Shown: positions 7,115 to 14,312, counted from the first letter of the stretch. The stretch: DNA of 20,000 bases from Mesostigma viride (GCA_009746045.1 RPFO01000288.1:1115984-1135983), one strand, 5' to 3'. The notes: generated by a model from the letters alone, not told the origin. Translations and numbers: made by a program.

Positions 7115-7915
7115 TCACGGCGCGTCGGCCAGACGACCCGCCGACGGTTCGGCCGCAATGGCCGTGCGCGACTCGCGGGTGAGTCGCTGATTCAGCCGCA
7201 TGACCTTGACGTTCTCCTGGATGCACTGCTCGTCGGCGCGCGCGTCGTGAAGTCCGGTCGCCTTGAACACGGGTTCCAGCAAGTCCCGCTTGCGCTTCGC
7301 GACACTGACCGGATTCTGGCCCGTCTTCCTGATCTCCTCCGCCTCCAACACCTGGATGAAGTTCATCCCGGCGCTCTGCACGTTCGTCAGCAGGTCGCGG
7401 GCCGAGACTCGCGCGTTGTACATCGCGCGGAGCTCGACGGAGGTCTTGCCCGTGACCGCCAGATTGTTCGTGTCGTGGACCACCGGGTACAGCAGCCCAC
7501 TCCCCTTGTGGGTATCGGTGTACCCCTTGATCGCTTCGTTCAGGTCGCGCGTAGACAGACAGCTCTTGATGCGCTGGTGCTGCTGCAGCCTCTCGAGCGC
7601 GGTCTCGTTCCCGTCGGCGGCGTCCGCCCGCTGCAAAATGTCCTCCGCCAACGTCCGGTCGGCCCTCAGGTATCGCTCGAGGAGGACGGACACCTGCTCG
7701 CGGAACTTGGCCGCGATCTTGCCGGGGAGCAACATCAAGATGCGTGTCAACCCTGACGGTCGGTCACCGGGGTGTCTCGCTGCCCGGGACCGGGGAATTT
7801 CCAGTGGTGACAGAATGTCACAACTCGGATGATCCTTCTTCATACGCTCCAGTACTTCCTGGGCTCGAAACGCCGATGGCGTCGATCGCATCATACACGG
7901 AAATTCTGCCATCAT
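7115..7915 (-). CDS. LPGK...RYL-motif protein, function unknown
   Basis: A 266-residue protein with the segment LTRILMLLPGKIAAKFR at about residues 56-72, followed by LLERYLRADRTLAEDI at about 78-93. I recognise this from a family of proteins of unknown function, found in large DNA viruses of algae and in algal and oomycete genomes, where I/V-x-x-L-L-P-G-K-x-A-x-x-F/V-R is followed by R-Y-L-x-x-D-x-x-L. The rest is helical and charged (AMYNARVSARDLLTNVQSA, VLEAEEIRKTG), without membrane segments. The start is one of two adjacent ATGs at 7915 and 7912. The first 50 residues are less conserved-looking and the true start could be further in. It is divergent from the ADP-ribosyltransferase gene; copy 3 of the regulatory repeat lies in the shared gap, which also has TTTAAGAA as a weak TATA candidate. 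Confidence 0.55.
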   Translation of the reverse strand: MMAEFPCMMRSTPSAFRAQEVLERMKKDHPSCDILSPLEIPRSRAARHPGDRPSGLTRILMLLPGKIAAKFREQVSVLLERYLRADRTLAEDILQRADAADGNETALERLQQHQRIKSCLSTRDLNEAIKGYTDTHKGSGLLYPVVHDTNNLAVTGKTSVELRAMYNARVSARDLLTNVQSAGMNFIQVLEAEEIRKTGQNPVSVAKRKRDLLEPVFKATGLHDARADEQCIQENVKVMRLNQRLTRESRTAIAAEPSAGRLADAP

Positions 7916-8060
7916 CTGTCACGCGGATCTTGCCTCAAAACGGGGATCGTCCTCCGCCCCGTCCGCGGGCGTCAGGTACCTCGCGATGGCGTCATGATAC
8001 ACCCCACGAGAGAAAAACGCTCCTCTCGCGACCGATGATCGTTCTTAAACTGTTCCCGGC

Positions 8061-8133
8061 CGACATCCGACGTTCTGATTGGTCGCCGACATACTCCTCT
8101 CTGATTGGTCCGCCGAGATCGTGTCGGTTCACC
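8061..8133. promoter_or_regulatory. Paired-CCAAT regulatory repeat, copy 3, in a divergent promoter
   Basis: ATTGG boxes at 8078 and 8104 are 26 bp apart. The last 47 bp match copy 4 with two differences, including GGTCCGCCGAGATCGTGTCG. It lies about 75 bp before ATG 8209 and 146 bp before ATG 7915 on the other strand. Confidence 0.65.
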
Positions 8134-8208
8134 GGGACCCTTGATTGTAATCCAATCTTTTCACTCTTATCTTGTGTATTATTAACCCGTCATCTATATG
8201 TAAACGCG

Positions 8209-9635
8209 ATGGCGTCGAAGACGACGAAGAAGACCCTCACGCAGGAAGAACGCATGCAACTCCTCGGGCGGACGATCCGCGCCAGGTTGGACAGGAAATA
8301 CGCGGACAAGAGACACAAGCGATTCTGCGAAGAGCAGCGAAAGAGGACGATGACACCCCTCTCCTCTCCCCATTTGGCCATTTCACGGGGACCATCACGA
8401 TTCCGTACATGTCGCTCGAGGGGTGCGATTACGACTCGTTGGCGCGAGACAATATGCGGTGGTCGGGGACGAACTCCGACGGCTCTCTCAAGACCATCCA
8501 GCTGAAGGTGGAATGGAACACCCTTTACGACAATCGGGACGAACTCCGTTTCGTGCGGAAAAACGCCCACGACCCGCGCGAGATCATCGACGAGGAATGG
8601 TACTTCAAGTCGTACCAGTACCTCGGCAGTCTGTCGAAGGAGGACCTGTTGCTCTTGCGGTCCTACTCGCACGTGGGAGATGGGTACGTCAACGGCAACG
8701 ACGCAAAGGTCACGCGGCACCACACCATACAGATGAGTGGGTTTAATCCGTACACCGCGGACGTGGATATGAACGGGACCCCTCTGTGGGTGCCTCTTTG
8801 CATGTTCATCAGGAGGTATAAAGGTTTGCCCACCTCGTACGCGAGTTTGTGGAAGCGAATGCCTGAAATGCAAGACTTTATGAAGCTGGTAGACATGTTC
8901 GAGTCGTACCAAACGGGAGACCCCGACACCGGACACGACCATGCGTGGGCGGTAATGTCTTATTTTAAAAAACTCCCCGACACCCTTTCCGAGAGTGAGA
9001 AGGAGGACTTTGGATTATCAGCCATCATAGCCGTGATCGCGGAGAGCACAGTGAACGATGAGGAACACTTGAAACTCAGGTTGTGCACGTGGCTGCTCAC
9101 GTTCCTTTCCACAGAATTCATTGTGGAAAAGATCGTCCCCTTTTACCGCAAGAAGCTGTTCAAACTGGTGCAAAACGCCCCGCGCGTCACGAGGCCTTTC
9201 ACGGTCTTCCGCGGCACTAGAGACGATTACTATCTGAAGGGCGCGAAGAATAGGGTGTACGTCAACCCGTACTGCGTCTCGACGTCTCTGTCTGTGGATC
9301 ACATACGCAAATCCCCCTTGTTCACGTCGAACAAGTGCTGCGTTTCGGTGATCCGATTGGTGAGGGGCTGTCCGGCGCTGCTTTTCTGGCCAGTGAGTCT
9401 GTACGGCACGAGCGAATTCGAGATCCTGCTCCCGCCGGGCACCGCGTACTTGATCAAGTACTCGGCGATGCAGAAATGGGCGCCGACCGCGTACAACCCG
9501 CAGACCCTCACGAAGGAATCGGTGTGCAAAAACGTGCCAGACGGCGAGGGTGCGGGGAAAAAGACTTCCTACGTGTACGTCGCGGACGGGAAGACGCTGA
9601 CCGACACGACATTGCGACCAACGACTAGCGGTTGA
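8209..9635 (+). CDS. ADP-ribosyltransferase-fold protein (R-S-E type), frameshifted near the N-terminus
   Basis: The last 150 residues have the layout of arginine-type mono-ADP-ribosyltransferases, which move ADP-ribose from NAD+ to a protein: R in FRG (codons 9207-9215), S-T-S (9279-9287), and E-x-E in SEFEILLPPGT (Glu codons 9414 and 9420). An upstream helix (LSKEDLLLLRSYSHVGDGYVN) fits the family's substrate-side helices. A further 250 residues before the core contain no domain I recognise. ATG 8209 (MASKTTKKTLTQEERMQLL) follows a TATTATTAA stretch by about 25 bp. This basic N-terminal frame passes into the main frame at about 8350-8375, where one base seems missing; a TTG-started version in the main frame gives an unnatural head. 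The full product would be about 475 residues. No signal peptide is seen, so action inside the producing or infected cell is more likely than secretion. Target unknown. Confidence 0.6.
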
Positions 9636-9664
9636 ACACTCGTGGCGGGCGGCGCTGGCGCGTC

Positions 9665-9725
9665 CGACATACTTCTCTCTGATTGGTCCGCCGAGATCGT
9701 GTCGGTTCGCCGATCGCTTAAAAGG
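9665..9725 (+). promoter_or_regulatory. CCAAT regulatory repeat, copy 4, and TTAAAAGG box of the Rieske gene
   Basis: One ATTGG at 9682 in a 47-bp segment nearly identical to copy 3; the partner box 26 bp upstream is missing. TTAAAAGG at 9718-9725 lies 31 bp before ATG 9757. Confidence 0.65.
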
Positions 9726-9756
9726 CCCTCGACAATTTCTCCGCAAACAGCAACCG

Positions 9757-10782
9757 ATGGCGACCGCAGTGCACTTTCGCGTGGGGGCGCCGAGGCCGGC
9801 TCGACCGTTGGTCGCGGCCCACGAGGTCCCCGACAAGTGGGTGTGCGTCGGGCGCAAGTCTCGCGAGCCCAAGGTCACGAAGCTGTACAATGAGGAGATC
9901 CTGCTGTACAACCACCGCCAGCGGGACGAGACGCTCGCCGTGCGGAACGTGTGTCCCCACCGCGGGGCGCGTCTGTCCCACAATTGCAAGGTGGATGACG
10001 GGTGCATCCGTTGCGCGTACCACGGGATGTACTGGGGCAAGGAGAACAACGGGGACAACTACCTCGACACGAAGGAGGATGCGGACCTGGTCTGGGTGAA
10101 CGCCGGCATGGGCGACGGAGAGTCGTCTCCGCCGACGATGCCGGAGTTCACCGAGGACGGGTACCGGACGTTTTCGTACCCGACGCGCATCCGCGGGCAC
10201 CCGATGATCGTCATGGAGAACCTGTTGGACCACGTGCACCTCCAGCACGTCCACAAGGTGAAGATCGTGGACGTGAAGGGCGCCGACGTCACGACGGAGA
10301 CGGGCGGTCTCTTCACGGGAAAGAGCGTGTACAGCTACCCGGTGGCGGCCGAGTCCGTGGGCCGCCTGCTGCTGGGCCTCATGCCGACGGAGGGCCGGGA
10401 CGCGAAGGCGCCTCCGAAAGGGTCGATGTCGGTGACGGTCGAGAACGAGTTCTTCCTCCCGTATACCGCGAGCCTGCGATTCTGGATTTCCGGACACGAG
10501 AAGCCCGCATTCGTCTTGTGGTTCAGCGTGCAGCCCTACGAGTCCGACGAGTCCCTCGTCACGTGCCGTGTGTCCCGCAACATCCTGACGGACCCCGCGT
10601 GGGACTTCCTGTTCTGGCTGATCAACGTTCTGCCGCTGAAGGAGGACGACGACATCGTCGCGAACGTGGTGACGGAGGATTGGTGGCGCAATCGCCTGAC
10701 GATGGGCGACGCGTTCGTGAAGTTGTACAGGGACCGGATGAAGAAGGTCTACGGGATCATGTGCCCGGAGCCCTTTGCCTGA
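9757..10782 (+). CDS. Rieske [2Fe-2S] non-haem iron oxygenase
   Basis: An intact 341-residue protein. The Rieske cluster ligands are C66-P-H68 (VCPHRGARLS) and C86-A-Y-H89 (CAYHGMYWG). The catalytic iron site appears as ENLLDHVHLQHVH (about residues 154-166), with Asp158 and the His residues, and a later acidic stretch (LPLKEDDDI) near the place where the third iron ligand usually sits. This is the plan of the oxygenase alpha subunit family that includes pheophorbide a oxygenase, choline monooxygenase and vanillate demethylase. Such enzymes use O2 and electrons from a reductase to hydroxylate or demethylate small substrates. No transit peptide or C-terminal membrane anchor of the plastid PAO type is visible, so it is likely soluble. 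The substrate cannot be told. It shares its promoter element with the upstream genes, and ends in a hairpin plus AATAAA. Confidence 0.85.
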   Translation: MATAVHFRVGAPRPARPLVAAHEVPDKWVCVGRKSREPKVTKLYNEEILLYNHRQRDETLAVRNVCPHRGARLSHNCKVDDGCIRCAYHGMYWGKENNGDNYLDTKEDADLVWVNAGMGDGESSPPTMPEFTEDGYRTFSYPTRIRGHPMIVMENLLDHVHLQHVHKVKIVDVKGADVTTETGGLFTGKSVYSYPVAAESVGRLLLGLMPTEGRDAKAPPKGSMSVTVENEFFLPYTASLRFWISGHEKPAFVLWFSVQPYESDESLVTCRVSRNILTDPAWDFLFWLINVLPLKEDDDIVANVVTEDWWRNRLTMGDAFVKLYRDRMKKVYGIMCPEPFA

Positions 10783-10846
10783 GTTTTGGACGCGCCCTTC
10801 TTCGCCCCCCTCCGCCCGCGGGTGGTGGTGCGGTGTGTTGACTTGC

Positions 10847-10874
10847 ATATACGGATCCGTATATTGTTAATAAA
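10847..10874 (+). terminator. 18-bp palindrome followed by AATAAA after the Rieske gene
   Basis: ATATACGGATCCGTATAT (10,847-10,864) is a perfect palindrome, 64 bp after the stop. AATAAA follows at 10,869-10,874. It is a likely 3'-end signal. Hairpins mark transcript ends in mimivirus-type giant viruses, whereas AATAAA is the usual cellular signal. Confidence 0.55.
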
Positions 10875-10973
10875 GTTTGTTGGGTTGGTCCGTCTCTGCG
10901 TGCGCGCGTGTGTGTTGGATCGCGGCCCCGCGGCTTGTGTCCCCCTCCCCGTCCCGTCCCCGGCCCCGCGCCG

Positions 10974-11822
10974 GAGCGGTTCGGGCTGTCCCCCACGGCA
11001 CTGGCCGTCTCCCACGGCAAACGAAAAGTTTGAAAAGTTCGGGCGAACAGGATAGCCCGAACTTTTCAGGATAGCCCGAACTTTTCAGAGCCTCCCACGC
11101 GAAAACGAAAAGTTTCAAAAAGTTTTGGCTCTGATTCCCACGGCAAATGAAAAGTTTGAAAAGTTCGGGCTATGGTTCGGGCGAACGCAGAATCGCCCGA
11201 ACCGCCAACTTAGTTCCCCCCGGCGGGGGTGTGCACGGGTAGGGGTGTGTATATCCTTTGTGTTGGTTTGCTAACACATAAAATATAGGTAGGGTTGCTA
11301 ACACATATTATTATGGGTATGGTTGCTAACACATAAAATATAGGTAGGGTTGCTAACACATATTATTATGGGTATGGTTGCTAACACATAAAATATAGGT
11401 AGGGTTGCTAACACATATTATTATGGGTATGGCTGTATACAGGGTAGTGTGTAGTTGTAAATAATATGTGTTAGGAAGTGTGTTCAAATAATATGTGTTA
11501 GGAAGCATGTGCAATATTTTATGTGTTAGGAAAGGAAGGTAGAGTATATACGAAAGAGCGGTGCACCCCGTCCGGTGGGGACTAAGTTGGCGGTTCGTGC
11601 TATTTTTCGTTCGCCCGAACCTTCGCCCGAACTTTTCAAACTTTTCATTTGCCGTGGGACTCAGGGCCAAAACTTTTCAAAACTTTTGGTTTTCCCGTGT
11701 GAGGTTTTGAAAAGTTCGGGCTATCGCGAAAAGTTCGGGCGAACAGGATAGCCCGAACTTTTCAAACTTTTCATTTTCCGTGGGATTCGTCGAGTGTCGT
11801 GGGGGATAGCCCGAACCGTTCG
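10974..11822. mobile_element. Fold-back (long inverted repeat) element, non-coding
   Basis: The left arm starts with GCGGTTCGGGCTGTCCCCCA and the right arm ends with its near complement around 11,805-11,822. Inside, the order repeats in mirror image: many copies of AAAAGTTCGGGC and CCCACGGCAAA, then CCGCCAACTTAGT (about 11,203) against ACTAAGTTGGCGG (about 11,580), then CTAACACATA repeats against TATGTGTTAG repeats. The centre is near 11,440. No credible protein frame is present. It looks like a fold-back transposon or large MITE; no clear target-site duplication was found. Confidence 0.6.
11265..11432. repeat. Tandem repeat, alternating 27/28-bp units (55-bp dimer, three times)
   Basis: GCTAACACATA recurs at steps of 27, 28, 27, 28 and 27 bp. 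Odd units continue AAATATAGGTAGGGTT and even units TTATTATGGGTATGGTT. It lies in the left half of the fold-back element; three inverted partners (TATGTGTTAGG) follow at about 11,463-11,531. Confidence 0.8.
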
Positions 11823-11851
11823 CCCGAACCGTTCGCCCGAACCGTTCGCCC
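11812..11851. repeat. Short tandem repeat, 13 bp, three copies
   Basis: CGAACCGTTCGCC is repeated three times at the right end of the fold-back element, then runs into GC-rich DNA. Confidence 0.7.
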
Positions 11852-11949
11852 GCCCCGCCCGGCGGTGTGCGGCCGCTTTCCGGCGTCCGCGCGCCGACTC
11901 GGCACTTACTCGACCCGGATTCGGCCCGCGGGCGTGGAGGGTCCGCGGG

Positions 11950-12187
11950 CGCCTGTCACGTGCCGTAACCGTCGGCTGCTGGCCCGCGGCTGTCGGAACC
12001 GGCGCCTGTCGGCCCGCGCAGTCCCGTGCCCCGGTGACTGCTGGCGCCTGTCACAGACGGCACTTACTGCTGGCGGCGGTCACCTGCCGGATCTTGCAGC
12101 TACTAGCCCGCGCCTGTCAGTTGCGGCACCCCTCATCCCGCGCCTGTCGTCCCGCGCAGTCCCACGCAGAGCTGACTACTGGCGTCT
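11950..12187. repeat. Degenerate lead-in of the 29-bp minisatellite
   Basis: GCGCCTGTCAC-like words recur at irregular steps (29 to 42 bp), for example at 12,050 and 12,079. They resemble the units of the regular array that follows. No gene is seen from 11,850 to 12,187. Confidence 0.5.
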
Positions 12188-12825
12188 GTCACCTATGCGA
12201 GTTGATGCTGGCGCCCGTCACCCATGCGAGTTGATGCTGGCGTCTGTCACCCACGCGAGTCGTTGTTGGCGCCCGTCACCCATGCGAGTTGCTGCTGGCG
12301 TCTGTCACCCATGCGAGTTGCCGCTGGCGCCCGTCACCCATGCGAGTTGCCGCTGGCGCCCGTCACCCATGCGAGTTGCTGCTGGCGTCTGTCACCCACG
12401 CGAGTTGCCGCTGGCGCCCGTCACCTATGCGAGTTGCTGCTGGCGCCCGTCACCCATGCGAGTTGCTGCTGGCGTCTGTCACCCATGCGAGTTGTCGCTG
12501 GCGCCCGTCACCTATGCGAGTTGCTGCTGGCGCCCGTCACCCATGCGAGTTGCTTCTGGCGTCTGTCACCCACGCGAGTTGATGCTGGCGCCCGTCACCC
12601 ATGTGAGTTGCTGCTGGCGTCTGTCACCCATGCGAGTTGCCGCTGGCGCCCGTCACCCACGCGAGTTGATGCTGGCGCCCGTCACCCACGCGAGTCGCTG
12701 TTGGCGCCCGTCACCCATGCGAGTTGCTGCTGGCGTCTGTCACCTATGCGAGTTGCTGCTGGCGCCCGTCACCCATGCGAGTTGCTGCTGGCGCCCGTCA
12801 CCCACGCGAGCTGCTGCTGGCGTCT
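12188..12825. repeat. 29-bp minisatellite, 22 contiguous copies
   Basis: The unit is GTCACCCATGCGAGTTGCTG plus CTGGCGCCC, with small changes (CATGCG/CACGCG, GCTGCTG/GATGCTG, GCGCCC/GCGTCT). The step is exactly 29 bp throughout. Because 29 is not a multiple of three, frames across it stay open by chance and encode only repeats; it is not taken as coding. Confidence 0.9.
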
Positions 12826-12959
12826 GACACCTGCCAGAACCAGCGCCTGTCGGCCCGCCGCCTGTCCGATCCGGCCCTGCCAAGGCCCGCGCGAAGCGCG
12901 CGACACCCACGACAGTCCAATGGGAGTCCGACGCGTGTCACGCGGGCACGACACGGCTG

Positions 12960-13110
12960 CATATTCCCACGAATATTCCAAGCGGACCAATGGGACGCTG
13001 CCACATGGCGGCGGCGCGGCGCTCACACGGAATATCCGTGAGAATATTCCCGACGCGGCGCCCTTCTAGAAGGCGCGGCGCTCCACGGATATTCCGTGGG
13101 AATATTCCGT
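12960..13110 (+). promoter_or_regulatory. Heat-shock-element-like palindromes upstream of the MYND gene
   Basis: GAATATTC occurs at 12,971-12,978, 13,042-13,049 and 13,100-13,107, and TTCTAGAA at 13,064-13,071. GAAnnTTC and TTCnnGAA are the core of heat-shock elements. Two of the copies sit in a diverged direct repeat of about 38 bp (GCGCGGCGCTC then CACGGATATTCC-like). CCAAT boxes occur near 12,987 and 13,115 and ATTGG near 13,146. No clear TATA box is seen. Confidence 0.45.
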
Positions 13111-13247
13111 CCCACCAATCCGGACCTGCCGCGTGGCACGGGACTATTGGGCGGGGCGGGTGGGGTGCGGGCACATAAGCGGAGGCGGGCGAGTTTGGCA
13201 GCCAAACCACGCCAATCCGCACGAGCACGCACAGACTGTCAGCCGCT

Positions 13248-14042
13248 ATGGATTCCACCCCTCTGATTGCCAATGAGCTCCCTCAGGATCACTCCGACCT
13301 GTTTGCGGAGTTGTGCGGGGGCTGGTACCGCTTGGTGGTGCGCAAGGCCATGGAAAACTCCAGCAATTTGTACAGCTGCGTGAATGAGTGGGAAAAGAAG
13401 TTGAAAACCCCCTTTTGCGTGCTGGTTCGTTTCGACTCCTTTACGGCTCTGGATCGCCAGTTGGAGTTTGAATTCATTGACGTACGCACTGCGATCAGCA
13501 GGAAGTACTGCGTTCGCAGTCAGATCCTGTCCCACATTCGCCCTGAGAGCGAGTTCATGCTTCTGTGCGTCCTCCTTCGCGAGAAGAAGGAGGACGACGG
13601 GTTCATCGACCTGGTTACCAGGATTGGCCTGTCCTTCCGCGTGCCCAAGGACGCGGACAAGATCGTTGCGAGGACGGCGTTTCCCTATACCCGCCCCTGC
13701 GAGAAGGTGGTGATCACAGTGCGCACGCCCATTTTGGACAGCCCCATTGGTCCTTTCCCCGAGTCGGTTCGCGGTTTCTGCGCTGCGCCGGGGTGTGAGA
13801 AGAAGGGCAAGAGAGAGGTGAAGCGCAGGTGCGCCAGCTGCCAGGATGCGCGGTACTGCTCCCGCGAGTGCCAGGTTGCGCACTGGAAGATCCACAAGGC
13901 GGACTGCACTCTGCTCACCCACGTGTGGACTTGCACCTCTGGTGTGAAGTTCCCCCTGCGCGGGGACACTCTGCGTGTGAAAGACGATTGCACTGGGTTT
14001 GAGGGCCGCCAGACGCCCTGCCTGCGCATGTACAACCGCTAA
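13248..14042 (+). CDS. MYND-type zinc finger protein, intact
   Basis: A 264-residue protein from ATG 13,248, with a canonical C-terminal MYND finger: C178-x4-C183, C195-x2-C198, C204-x3-C208, H212, H216-x3-C220 (CASCQDARYCSRECQVAHW). MYND fingers bind proline-rich peptides in partner proteins, often in transcription or chromatin complexes. The first 170 residues carry no domain known to me, but VLVRFDSFTALDRQLEFEF and the following SEFMLLCVLL align with LLIRVHHLTQAARSVIVDW and TEFVVAFCF of the left-block MYND protein, so the two share a whole-protein family. This copy has the full ligand set. It is flanked on both sides by the 29-bp repeat and has a heat-shock-like promoter. Host or viral origin is open. 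Confidence 0.75.
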   Translation: MDSTPLIANELPQDHSDLFAELCGGWYRLVVRKAMENSSNLYSCVNEWEKKLKTPFCVLVRFDSFTALDRQLEFEFIDVRTAISRKYCVRSQILSHIRPESEFMLLCVLLREKKEDDGFIDLVTRIGLSFRVPKDADKIVARTAFPYTRPCEKVVITVRTPILDSPIGPFPESVRGFCAAPGCEKKGKREVKRRCASCQDARYCSRECQVAHWKIHKADCTLLTHVWTCTSGVKFPLRGDTLRVKDDCTGFEGRQTPCLRMYNR

Positions 14043-14196
14043 ACAGCCAGGCCTGCGTGCCTGCAAAGGGGTCTAGTAATGGCCTATTCCTTATGATTCT
14101 TATTGTAATGAAATGACATTTTCCTTATGTGCATGGGACTTGAACTATTCCAATGAGTCATATAGCAACAATACCCATAGAGTAACACTGTCGCCT
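14043..14196. other. Short non-coding stretch after the MYND gene
   Basis: An AT-rich stretch with TTATTGTAATG at about 14,100, a possible TGTAA-type poly(A) signal as used in some green algae. No AATAAA lies close to the stop. Nothing else is seen. Confidence 0.3.
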
Positions 14197-14312
14197 GTCA
14201 CTCATGACACTACCTGCTGTCGCATGTCACCCATGCCGCTTGATGCTGCTGCCCGTCACCGACGAGATTGTATGCTAGCGCCTGTCACCGACTCCATATG
14301 CGCCACGTGGCA
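14197..14312. repeat. Diverged 29-bp minisatellite, four copies
   Basis: GTCAC recurs at 14,197, 14,226, 14,255 and 14,284, exactly 29 bp apart, with unit remnants such as GTCACCCATGCCGCTTGATG. It is the same family as the array at 12,188-12,825, on the other side of the MYND gene. Confidence 0.7.

Noticed and set aside
7100-7756. 218-codon plus-strand frame opposite the LPGK gene
   Set aside because: Composition (Arg, Leu, Asp, Val repeats) is typical of an antisense shadow; the minus strand has the recognised motif.
9018-10848. Long reverse-strand frames opposite the ADP-ribosyltransferase and Rieske genes
   Set aside because: They mirror GC-rich codons of real plus-strand genes and are rich in Arg, His and Pro without any motif.
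12188-12825. A CRISPR array
   Set aside because: The 29-bp units are directly adjacent with no spacers, so it is a minisatellite.
11799-13069. Long open frames (342 and 281 codons) across the minisatellite
   Set aside because: They only translate the 29-bp repeat; as 29 is not a multiple of three and units lack stops, all frames stay open. No start context or domain supports a protein.
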